The notes under the pieces are model-generated. The model did no database searches. It was given only the letters and a program-made list of their open reading frames with translations, and was not told the origin of the DNA. From the NCBI RefSeq assembly GCF_018320785.1, contig NC_054884.1, forward strand, positions 17,051,667 to 17,115,666: a stretch of DNA of 64,000 nt, written 5' to 3'. The position numbers were made by a program, and so were the translations under genes. This DNA comes from Cheilinus undulatus (taxonomy: Eukaryota > Chordata > Actinopteri > Labriformes > Labridae). Shown here piece by piece: positions 24,445 to 35,220 of this stretch; position 1 is the first letter of the stretch; the number at the start of each line of letters is the position of its first letter.

Positions 24445-24600
24445 TTGAAAGTATACCGTGTCATATCATGTCGAGTCATGTGGCATTGTAATGTACCATA
24501 TCTCGTATGTCATATTTTGTTGTTGTATTGTATTTTATTTTATGTCATATCAAATCACACTGACTATCGTATTGTGTCATATCATGATTCATGTCAACAG
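24445..24600. repeat. degenerate TCATA minisatellite, copy c
   Basis: GTGTCATATCATGTCGAGTC, TGTCATATCAAATC and GTGTCATATCATG recur with TATTGTATTTTATTTTAT inserts. The word set matches 1195-1310. Confidence 0.6.
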
Positions 24601-24884
24601 TTATCTATCCTAATTGAGGCCTTTCGATTACTATGATTACTATACCAATCTGAATGCTTCAGACTTCTTTATTCACTCCTAAATGCACCAGGACAGATTT
24701 TTTTCAAGTTTTCCAACTTTTGTTCATTCCCACACAGCACTCCTTGCATCTATTTTTTGTTAAGATATTATACTGTTAAACTAACTAGTAAAAGTGTACA
24801 TAATACACTAATGCAAGATTTGTCCAGCCTAAAAATTAAAGCACCTGAGTTAAAGTAGTCCCAAACTAAATGGTCACATATTTT

Positions 24885-25090
24885 ATCCCTTTAAGACAAG
24901 TTTATATTGGTCTCAGATGTCCCCAAAACATGCCTGTGAAGTTTGTTGCTGAATAAACAATCCAGAATTGGATTTTTGCGTGTCTAAAAAAACAAAACAA
25001 AACAAAAAAAAACCTGTTTCAGCCCTGCTCAGAACGAGCTGTTTCTGTGGCGTTTAATGTTAATGAGCTGGTTTAAGCATGACTAGAAAC
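24885..25090 (+). repeat. decayed relative of the TTAAAGGGGACATA MITE
   Basis: CCCTTTAAGACAAG, TATTGGTCTCAGATGTCCCC, TTGGATTTTTGCGTGTCTAA and GCTCAGAACGAGC parallel positions 2810-2935. The terminal repeats are degraded. Confidence 0.6.
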
Positions 25091-27400
25091 ATGACTTTCA
25101 AGCTTTATAACTCAAGCTGGGGGGACTGAGTTTGTCCTGCACTTTATAAGTGTTTTAAAGAAAAGGCTCATCCTGCTGTATTTAAACAGCCTAATATAGC
25201 ACTTATTAAGAATAATATTTCATGGAAAATGTCACAAAAACATGTTTTTGCTTCCTTTCTCTTACACCCTCAGCAACAGTTTCAGGCATTAAAAATACAA
25301 ATCTAAATATTAATAAATACTTTTCCAATATTTTTTTGTTTTCTTTGGTAGCTTATAAAAAGGGGTGAACGCTAATTTCAATCTGTCATAACCAGAATAA
25401 AACTCCACACAGGAGCTTTAATTCCGCTTTTTCAGCTGTTTCCCCTCCTTAAGTTATTAGCCTAAGAAATGAGCAAAAATCTCATTGAAGAAACTGCAAA
25501 GTTCAGCTGTAAAGTCTGTGTGACTGAACTGCTCTTTCTATTTTAACCAAACTGCAATATTCACTCTACAAATACTAACCCTTGAGGGACGTCCTTAGTC
25601 TGCCTACTAATCCCCGTCCACTACTCTTTGTTATCTAAGGGGTGGGGGGCTGTCCGAGCAGAGACCCATCTCAGTGTAGGGTTAAACACTTAAGCATCTT
25701 ACTCCTTGAGGCTGGAAAGCATGGTTTTCAGGAGATGCGCCAGACGAACACCCAACAGAGAGGCTAAATATAGACGTGCATGTGCGATTAGCAGAGTGTG
25801 AATCCTAAATGAATAGCACGGGGCAATGCTTCTTACTGTAAGGAAGGAAGTACTCTGACGCTCTGCTTTCTAAGATACAATATTACTACAAGTGCATTAG
25901 GATGTGCCCACATCTGCTGCAGATACAGTGTCTATTAATGGAGCATCTATCTCCAACTAACCGCCTTCATATTGAAATTTTTAATAAAATGTGTTTAAAC
26001 TATAACACTCAGGTGGTTCCTTATTTTCCTATAAGGTTTGACTGAATTCTGCAGCATGGCTGATGGTCAAAAAGAGGTGTTTGCAGATATATTTGTTATA
26101 TGTCTGACTCATCTCTGCCAAATATTTTCCAGTCATGCAGTTTTCTGTCAGCTTCCACAAAGCAGACACATCCACAAAATGTCCAAACAAAAAATAGAAA
26201 GCATCGAGAAGTGTGCATGAGTAATTCGGTAGTCATACAGTCAGTGTTTTAGACTCAGAACTCTGTCATTTCATGTATCTGCTCAAATAATGTTGAATAG
26301 TCACTTATTTAAAAAAAAAAAAAAAAACATTAGGTTAGTGGTTTCATAACACCATAAAAAGTGTACATTTTGTACGATGGTACAACTAATTTTGGGAGCA
26401 AGTATGCTACCTGTAACTAATCGAGGATTCAAGTAAAAGACAAGAAGAGGATGTGGATTAGGGTTCAGACTTCCAGTCTTTTGACTTTAAAGGCATGTGG
26501 CACACTTCTGTGAGTGAAGAAATGAACTCGTCTCTTTACAAAGTAGAGAAGTGATAGATTTTGAAGAAGCAATGAAACAAAATCAGCCTTTTTAGCTGCT
26601 GAAAGTATACGTCTGTATTTTCACGTTCATTACATTTGTAGTTTCTTAACAGATATTTCACGTTTGAATGTACAGTTACAAACAAGGAGTAACCCCCGAC
26701 AACACTCTACCATCAGAACACAATTTTGGACTTCTTTTGTTGCTGTCTTTACACTGAAAAGGACGGAAGCTGAAGTAAGCAGAAAATGGTGAGAAAAGAA
26801 GGAACAATATGTAACTACACTTATAAAGCAAAAGCACCTTGAATTTTTCTTTAAAAGCTTGAGTTTTTCACATGTATCCATAAACCATACACAGGAGAGA
26901 CTGTCACTGGTTCAAAAGAAAGCTCTGACATTGAGTGCAAAATGGCAACACTCATTTCACTACTGGTTTCACAAATATTTACCACAGTCACTGAGTTAGG
27001 AGACCATCCATGTATGTACAGCTGAGGAAAAAGTGGGAGAATGGGTCAAAGTCTATCCAAGCTATCTTTTTCTTTATCTTAAAAAAAAAAACAAAAAAAA
27101 AACAGAGAAACTTGTGACTGCACATTTGTAATCTCACTCTGTTAACACGTTCAGTCTAATAACATGTTTCAACGGACTGCAGAGTCACCTGTACAGTAAA
27201 TTTGGCAGATTTACCCAAACCACAGAACATCAAAAACTGGTTTTACATTCAGGAAATTTGAACTTTTGTAAATGTTTTGTTCATCGTGAACATGAATACA
27301 TAACAGCCGACTTAAGCGTCGTTTTTAATCCTGAAACTTCCTTCATAACACTAGACACCTTCATATAATTAGTACACCATATAACAAATCTGTAAATACA

Positions 27401-27635
27401 AAAATAAACAAAAATACCACATTTTATTCACATAACAGAATTAAGTGCTTAAATAAATTAAAAAGTTAATTCTATATAGGGATTTTTCGGACGGATGTAG
27501 GTTAGTTTGCATATTTGTGTTACATAAAACACTTGCAGGTCATTTTACACCAGGGTTGTCGTTTTTATATTTATATTTATGTAAACTCTCTTTGTTTTTC
27601 CCGTATGTATCTTTGTTTGTGTTATGTGTACAGCA
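27401..27635 (-). other. tbc1d24 3' UTR (proximal part)
   Basis: Sequence following the stop. A minus-strand AATAAA (plus TTTATT within ATTTTATTCAC at about 27421-27428) is a candidate polyadenylation signal. Confidence 0.35.
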
Positions 27636-30600
27636 TTATTTGGACATGACATCCTCAAAGCCCCATGACTCCAGAAGTGAAACCTGGAAGGTCTCAGCGC
27701 ACAGCGGTGGGTTGTCGAAGGTGGCGCATGGGCCGGTGCGTCCATGGTTGAGCTCAGAGTCGATGTAGAGAGCGTTGCCTTCACCTCCACCTGATTCAAC
27801 CAAAAAAAGGACAATTAACATAAGTGAAAAGTGGCGAAAGATTTACATCTAACATTCAAATCAACAAATCTTGTGAAGAAAGACAAAGAATGAAGGAGGA
27901 GAAATACCCCACTCACCGATGATGATGGAGTCAAAGTTTCCAGCCATGAACATGGATGTATTCTTTGAGTTGAGGTTGAAGTGGCGAGCAGAGAGGAATG
28001 GTGACAGTTCTCCGATGGGTTTCTCCGGCTGCGCTAAGCCGTTGTTCTCAGAGTTTGGGACTTCAGAGGCAGCACCGTCTTCCTGCTCCTGACTCTTGAT
28101 GGATGAGGCCAACTCAGGGTGGCGGATCACCACCCACTCATAGCGCTCCATCTCTGGCTTCAGCTAGAGAGGGCAGCAAGACGTTACACACCAAAGCTTC
28201 ACAGATTAACAGGAGACTCATACTGGAGTCCTGCACCAAAGTAAAATAACAAGAGCTAAAAATAATCTATATGTCCACTGATGTCATAAATGAAATTATA
28301 ACAGATCATATCCTTTCAGTAAGCCAATGAAGGATCAACTGTGCACTCTTTTGTCTAAAATGCTACACACAGATAGGCTGAAATACATGCACATGCACAC
28401 AAACAGGATCCTACGGAAGTACACTGACAGATAAATGTCAGAGTGAGGGTGCACATGAAAGAGCACCCAAGCTGTTGGGGAGTTTAGTGGCTTGCTCAAG
28501 AGCTTCTTTGGCTCAGGAAGTGAGCTAGCACCTCTCCCGCTACAAAACCTTTCTTCAGATTTGATCTGACAGGGACTTGAACCTGCTACCCTCTGGTTCC
28601 CAGCCCTAGAGACTGAGCTACTGCTACCCCATTATTTAAGCAAGGGTTAGGTTAGGCCAGTTGTTCCTAAAGGTTTCTGTCAGTCTACATTCAGTATGAA
28701 AATATTCCCAAGCCCCTCCATGCACAAATTAACAGATATTGATATATGCTAAACACAGTGTCGCAGATTATGCTGACAAGTTCCTGCATTCCAAAAAGTA
28801 CAGAATTGCAATTACAACCTAAAAATTCCAAGTTAAGGCCGCCACTTTTAGCTCATTTTTGATGTACAGCTATAATTTGTTATTTGCCTGATCGATTCAT
28901 ATACTATTTGAAATGTGGCAAAAGGAAGGATCTAACTCTTCATAATCTAGCATTGTAGAGGTGAATTTGTCACAATTTCATGTCTTTGGTTTAGTAATTG
29001 TGCTATCTTGTGATGTTCATTGTTAGCCCAATGTTAACTTGGCAAGACACCTTAAAAGTTGTCCGTGCTCTCTGTAGCACTGTTGACTTTATTTAGCCCT
29101 GTTGTGCCCCTCCTGTCACAACTTCGAGCCCACTCTAGGGGTCAGAGGCCCCACTTTGGGAATAACCTGGCAAGGCTTATGAAGAATAATGACCCCCCTT
29201 ACCCTTTGGGTTGTTTTGCATTCATAAGTCAGAAACTGTGAAATAAATTTGATAAACGAATTGATAAATGTATCATCAGTGAACTATAAAGCCTTCATTA
29301 AATTAGCCAAATTAGAACTTATAGTTCACTGATGATAAATTTGAGTTTTTAATTGAAAATGTTCATTGATAGATAAGTGAGACAAAGTTTAGAGACAGCA
29401 TTCATCCCAACAGACTCAACTCTATCTCTAAACATGAAGTGTTAATTAACCTCCTTGTTTTCTGTGGTGTTGTCTTTTCACTTTCTTCTCTTATTCTGTG
29501 ACAGCGTTAGAGTGCTCATAGACAAATATCTCTAACATCTTTTTGCAGATTAACATGACTGGACAGGATTTTGAAAACAAAAGACTGATACAGAGATTTT
29601 TTTGATAGGCCAGTATGAGAGGAATGTTTAAGAAAACGAAGTAAAATTCAAAACCTATAAGTCTTGACTATGATGCCATGGTTTTAGTGAGTCTGGCTGA
29701 AAAAAGGGTTAGATAGGACAGAAACCTGTGATAGATCTGATAGCCATCATAGTCATCAGTCCTTGTTGACTGTCTCTGTGCCTCCTGGTGTCAGGTAAGG
29801 GCTCTGTCAGAGACTACTAGATCTGGTTACGGGAGTTTCCGATCTGTGTGTGTTTAAGTATTAAGTGTGTGAGATGACGGTGGTTTGTGGTGCGCCGTCT
29901 CAGACAGCCTGCAGCTGTGTCTCCACGCAGGAGCCAGGTGAATTATTCATACAGAAGGCCTCAAAGATACAGGCTGTTTCACTATTTCTAGACCAGGTAA
30001 TATCTTGACTCAAGCTCTATGTAGCAGTATCACAAGCAGGAAAGCTAGTCAAAGATATTTTCTAATGAAGTATTCATTTATCTTTACCTGCTGTCTTTTA
30101 TTTTTAGGATAAAAACATGGCAGTATTATGTTGTGAATTCTGACTTGCAAGCCTGGCTTTTCCGAATGACAGCCTGTCATGCAGATTAGGCTGTTAAACC
30201 ACGGCAAATATCACCCTCTGGTGGACAATGTCAGGTATTGCAAATATGAATTAAACAGAGTATCTGTTTTAATTTCTAATTTAAAACCAAAAACAAAAGG
30301 AATTAAAATTCCAGACTGTGAAAAGTGAACTCACCCTGAAGACAAAGCATTCCCCTGTGCCGAAGTAGCTCAATTTATTGCCTCCTCTTTTTCGCTCCTC
30401 CCAGTCAGTGGACAGGAAGGCTCCACATACCTGAAGACGGATGAGAAAGAGTCATCGTCATCGTCATCTTTTATTCTGCAACGGCTTGACTCTTCTGAAT
30501 ACTTTGAAAAGGATGGTGACTGTGTGAGATTACTATCAGTAAGTTGTCAGTGTTCATGCTGCAGTCTTTAATCTAAACCATAATCCGATCATAATACATG

Positions 30601-33600
30601 TGTGAAATCATGACCCCTGACGCCTCTTCACAGTCCAGGATATGAATAAAATCTGGCGCTACTATAGAAATGATAGAAAACTGGGGATCTTCCTGGTTAT
30701 TTAAGAACAGAAAAACTAACAAAATGGGAGTCAAATCACATTTACTTCATATTTAACACTACTGTTAGTTATCAGTGACAGTAATGAGGAGGACTCTGAC
30801 AAAAAATAGCTCTTATAACTTATAGCTCTACAATAAAATGTATAACAAATACTATAATAGAATGTCAGTTCTGTTAACAAAAATGGTTTTCAATGTTTCA
30901 GGGAACTGTAAGAAACTAACCAAACTATTTAGCCTGTGAGCCCCAAAATAACAGCACCAACACTGGGGACCCTCACCGTTCCTGGAGGCAGTTAATGTGT
31001 ACGATGTTGCCAAATGCAATATGTACAAATTTACATTTATGGCTGTTTTTATACACTTTACTTACATTTAAGCACAAATCTCACCTAAAAACTATCATTT
31101 TATTTAAATCAAACTCATTTAAGGATTTTTTTTACAGTACTGGATAAAATATACCATTTTAAATTTCTTTTATTTTTTTACAGCATCCCACGTCTTAATG
31201 TGTCTGGTGATGCCCTGGAGGTACCGAGCCACACTTTGGGAACCAGTATCATGGACAGTCTAAAGTAACCATTGCTCAATTTCATTTGTATTTCAAGTGT
31301 TTTCTAAACTTTGGACTAGTCAACTAAATTCAATTATTTGTCTTTAATCAGATTGAATTATTCACCTCAGAACATGTCAAGAATATATTGATGGACAGGG
31401 AGAGACAGCTGCATGGGAATGAAGCCAAAATATTCACAGCTCCCCTTGCTGACTAACTGCAGTGAATGGCTTCATTAACGTTACCTCCTCTTTGTTGACA
31501 GAGGACACATGCCTTAAAATTTAAAACGGGCTTTAAATAAATATTTTTAAAACCTGTAATCTGTTGTTAAAGTTAGTTCTTAAAATGCTGATTCATGTCC
31601 AAGTGACCATTTTTCTAAAGAGTTTTGTTTTAATTATTTGATACAAAAAGCAATAAAATGTTTAATAAAATGATAGACAACTCTGTTATCAAATGTGACT
31701 TCTCACAGCATTGTCAACAAAATCAGCAAAGAAGAGGCAGACAAGCATGAGTGTTCAGTATGTGTTCATCTGTGGACCGTACGGACCTAAGGGATCTTTG
31801 ATCAGATAGTTAAATGTTTGCTTTGGTTAGAAGAACCTTCCACCTGCCAACTACTTTCTGCCTGTCTTGGCTTCATATTACATCATCAGAGCCTGTCATA
31901 TTTTTACTTCACTTTTGTATAACAGAAGAAGACAGTTTCCTTTTGATGAACAGTCAGTGGTGTGTTGCTTACATCTCCATCTGTGGTCCGGATGAGGAGC
32001 AGGGTGGGCTCGTAGCCTTCACAATGTGAGTAGAACCTAGGGGAAAATGGGAAAAATTTGGTCATCTTCAACTTTGATTAGTGGATACTAAATCTTTTTG
32101 ATGAATACCTACTGAAATGGATCATTTCATTGTCCAAATCATGCACATTTGGCTGCTAAATTTATCACATGCAGTTTTAACATCTTATTTAGATTTTAAA
32201 GGTCTATTACTTCTGCTTATCTTCAAAGATCAATCCAGCCTACAGAAGAGTAAAAGACATGCTAGGTATAATAAATACAAGTCAATACAGGCAGGTTCAA
32301 TCTATTGCGTTAAATGGACAGGCAAAAATGGGCACAAAATATTAAAAAAATAAATATATAAAAGGCCCAACTTAAAAAAATTTTATGCTGAGAATGAAAA
32401 CCACCAAAATGTATAAAACAATAAACGAAAACTGTACGGTTTTTTTCCCTTTTCTTTATTTAATGTTTTAACTCACCGCTAGACTTCCTTATCTAAAAAC
32501 ACCGAGAACCCAGGGCAACTCAATTCATTGCATTATAATTTTAGTATTTTGTTAAAAGTAGACAGTTCTTGGATTAAAAAAAACAAAACAAAACAAATCT
32601 TTAATTTAGTATTTCTATTGGTATTCTCAGTCTTCAGCAATGAATTAAATTCAAAGACTTGATTTTAAAGAGTACCATGAATGTCAGTCATGGGCAGCCA
32701 AATGCTGGATTAATGTATTAAGGTGAATGCCAGACCATGTACCTGTTCAGGCTGCAGCCATGAGTGGACGTAGTGAAGAGGAGTTGTGGTTGGCACAGAG
32801 CGAAGCGCTCCGGGATCCATGACCAGATGTCCCGCATCTCTTTGGCACTGACGATCTCTGAGGAAAAGGTGTCAGGGTTAAGAGCCAGCTGGACGTTCCT
32901 CCTGGAGAAGATCGAGATATATTGACAAAGAACAGACAGAGAAGAGCTGAAGTGAGACAGTTCACAGAGTTAGTCATCAACAGCATAAAAAGTAACCAAA
33001 AGCAGATGATGTCACCAACCATTTTTACATTTAAATTGATTAAAGTGCAATCATAAGATCATGACATTTTTTCTAACTAAATACATTTTTAAGAATTAGA
33101 AATAGGTCTAGAAAGTAGCACAGAGAAGAGAGAACCCACCTAGAGCTGTGAAATAACCAATGAGGTGAACAGGGGTGGAGTACAGATGAAACAGAAGATG
33201 GATGGAAAAACGAGGCACAAATCAATGAGAAGTACACAACAACAAAATGTCAGAGAAGGATGTAAAAGAAATTCAAACTACTTCCCAAAGACAGCATGAA
33301 AAATAACAGAGATTAAAAAAAGAACCAGACATGATTTATGGTACATTCTGTGGCGTACACATCCGATTAATTGTATGAAAAGAAGCCTAAATTGGAGATA
33401 CTTTGTTGCCGCATTTTTGTCATTCTTTTCATACCGCTGTTATTTAATTTACTCTCCAGAAACCTTGTCTTACAGTCAGTCAAGTTCAATGAGGTGAAGT
33501 CAAGCTAAAGCATAAGATAAAGTAAAAGCAGATAAACTACATTTCTTCTTTAACTGTATTTTTTGTCACTTCATTTTGTACATTAAAGAGCTTGATTTAC

Positions 33601-35097
33601 AAATCTGTAGGCAATTTGTCAATATGACTTGCGTTTATTTAATTCTATTTAAAGATTAGACCAAAATAAAGGCACTAGATAATGTTACATTTTAAAATAC
33701 TTATTATATCTTTTATATCTTGAATGTTTTTTTTTTTTTTAATTTTGGTACTTTGCTTCTGTGTAGAAGCAATAAGAAAATGAACTGACACCCCTCCTTT
33801 GGTTGTTATCAAAAACTCTACTTATTTATCTCAGTGTGTTGAAGGAACACTATTTTTGACCACTTTTTTGTGTAAGAAGTAATCACAGAAAAAAACTAGT
33901 ATTGTTATCACTTAATAGCACTGCTAGTCAACTCAAAATAACTTGTTTTAAGGGGAAATAGTACAGCAGTAACAATAATACATAAATTTGTCCAGTCATA
34001 AGTGAAATTGTTTTCCATGTAAGGTCACAAGAAGTCATACAGTTTCTAAATAAAGGCAGCAAAAAAGATGCTCCAAATTCAGCACACATGAATTATAATA
34101 GACTGTACCGCTTCTGTTTGACTGTGATTCCTTTCTGCTGCAGGGACTTTTCATTTGTGAGCTGCAGCAGTGTGATCTCCTTTCGGCTGAACAGACGGAT
34201 GGAGAAGGCCTTCTCTAACAGCTTGTCTGGAGTGACAGTAGAGCCAATGCCCCTGACAAAAGCTTGAATGTCCGCCCTAACTTTGGCAGAATCCTGCGGC
34301 TGCCCGCTCCCCTGACCTCCCTGAGATCCTGCTTTATGTTTGCGGTAGAACTTCAGCAATGCGATAGCAATGCGGTAGAGAACTTTGTAGCCTTCCACCA
34401 GGTAGACATCCAGGATCCGGACCATATGGCTGAAAGGCAGATCACCCAGCACCCAGCGCTGCCAGTCAGAGTAGACCTCCAGCACATCCTGGGCGGTTGC
34501 AACTATCAGTTTGTGTGCGGCTGCACAATATTTGTTGGCAAGATCTCCAAAAGTCATGCAGCTAGACTCATAAGCCAGGAAAGTCTGGTCCAGCAGGCGT
34601 TTTCCAGGCTCATTGCAGGCCAGGATGCGGCTGACGTGCTCAAAACACTGAGCTTCATCTTTGCTGAAGTGCAGGAGCAATGATGTAACAGCAGGTAGTG
34701 ATGGGCAGTGGGAGATATCGGGAAATTGTCCAGCCACGCAGTTTATGATCTGATGTGCTGAAGCTACCGCCTCCACCTTCAGACAATACCGCGGCACCGG
34801 ATTATCATCCACAAAATCTGGAAGTGGGATGTTGGAGGAGGGCTTCTTTGTGCCTGAGTTTCCCATAATGTCACGGTACACTTCTGCATCTGGGGTGACT
34901 GTACGGCAAGGAATGGCTTTGATGAGCTGCTGGTAGACCTGTGCCCTCAGTTTGTGGTTTTTGGACCAGTAACCCTGCCGAGCCATCTGTTTGAACTCTT
35001 TCAGTTCTTTACAGTCTACCTTGGTGGGCCCGCTGCTCTTGGCCAGATCCCCCATCTGGTTCCAGTCCACAAAGTTGCCGTATTCTTCCTCTGCCAT
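27636..35097 (-). CDS. tbc1d24: TBC1 domain family member 24 (complete, 6 coding exons)
   Basis: Minus-strand exons: 35097-34109, 32901-32743, 32036-31973, 30430-30335, 28163-27917 and 27790-27636. All joins are in phase and sum to 1710 bases, 569 residues plus TAA (human 553/559). The large first coding exon encodes the whole TBC domain (about residues 40-265), with [48 protein letters not shown] and [15 protein letters not shown]. The later exons encode the TLDc domain: [77 protein letters not shown] and [19 protein letters not shown]1D24 binds phosphoinositides and ARF6/Rab proteins and acts in synaptic-vesicle and endosomal traffic; human mutations cause epilepsy, DOORS syndrome and deafness. 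The linker at 28130-28020 is less conserved and acidic. Confidence 0.97.
28451..28632 (+). repeat. L2-like 3' tail fragment
   Basis: GGAGTTTAGTGGCTTGCTCA, GGGACTTGAACCTGCTACCC, CTCTGGTTCCCAGCCC and GACTGAGCTACTGCTACCCC match a well-known fish retroelement tail (tRNA-like ending, not a tRNA gene). Confidence 0.6.
29267..29341. repeat. inverted repeat / hairpin
   Basis: TATCATCAGTGAACTATA (29271-29288) is exactly complementary to TATAGTTCACTGATGATA (29320-29337); one mismatch further out, the arms continue for four more bases. The loop is 31 bases. It may be a fold-back element or the ends of a very small MITE. Confidence 0.7.
30431..31972 (-). other. tbc1d24 intron 4
   Basis: AT-rich intron. 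GAGCCCCAAAATAACAGCAC (about 30938-30957) and CCACACTTTGGGAACCA (31230-31246) look like ends of a decayed hAT-like repeat. Nothing else was seen. Confidence 0.4.
32902..34108 (-). other. tbc1d24 intron 2 (with possible microexon)
   Basis: Intron between TBC and TLDc coding exons. A 6-base CTCTAG at 33145-33140 is bounded by strong splice signals and is described as a finding. Otherwise AT-rich with no feature. Confidence 0.4.
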
Positions 35098-35220
35098 GGT
35101 GCTGGAAACTTACTGGACTGTCTGAGTGGGAAGAGGAAGGACTCTCCAGGGTATTACTAACCTTCTTTCCTCCACACAAAAGACAACTAGACCATTTTCA
35201 CTAGCTGCCCATGGTTGTTA
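35098..35220 (-). other. tbc1d24 5' UTR in the first coding exon
   Basis: A TTTTGTCTTCCAG acceptor (minus strand) places the exon start at 35220, so the exon runs 35220-34109 with 123 bases of leader before the ATG. The leader holds a four-codon upstream ORF at 35212-35201. Confidence 0.6.
35201..35212 (-). promoter_or_regulatory. upstream ORF (Met-Gly-Ser-stop) in tbc1d24 leader
   Basis: Minus strand reads ACCATGGGCAGCTAG: A at -3 and G at +4 give an optimal Kozak context, yet the frame stops after three codons. It lies 112 bases ahead of the main ATG within the same exon, so it would be in every mRNA that uses this exon and should dampen translation. The effect is inferred. Confidence 0.55.

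Larger units (their letters stand above)
22641..27400. other. spacer between atp6v0c and tbc1d24
   Basis: Holds a decayed MITE relative (24885-25090), a TCATA minisatellite (24445-24600) and an A17 run near 26312. A locally GC-rich stretch at 23100-23560 has frames in several phases but no domain or convincing splice sites. No gene is supported. Confidence 0.45.
28164..30334 (-). other. tbc1d24 intron 5
   Basis: Contains an L2-like tail (28451-28632) and a perfect 18-base inverted repeat (29271-29337). Nothing else was recognised. Confidence 0.5.

Noticed and set aside
33102-33136. 18-nt GTGGGTTCTCTCTTCTCT as the tbc1d24 microexon
   Set aside because: It would keep phase, but its downstream bases (GTGCTA) are a poor donor and the encoded residues do not resemble the mammalian SVSLSK-type insert.
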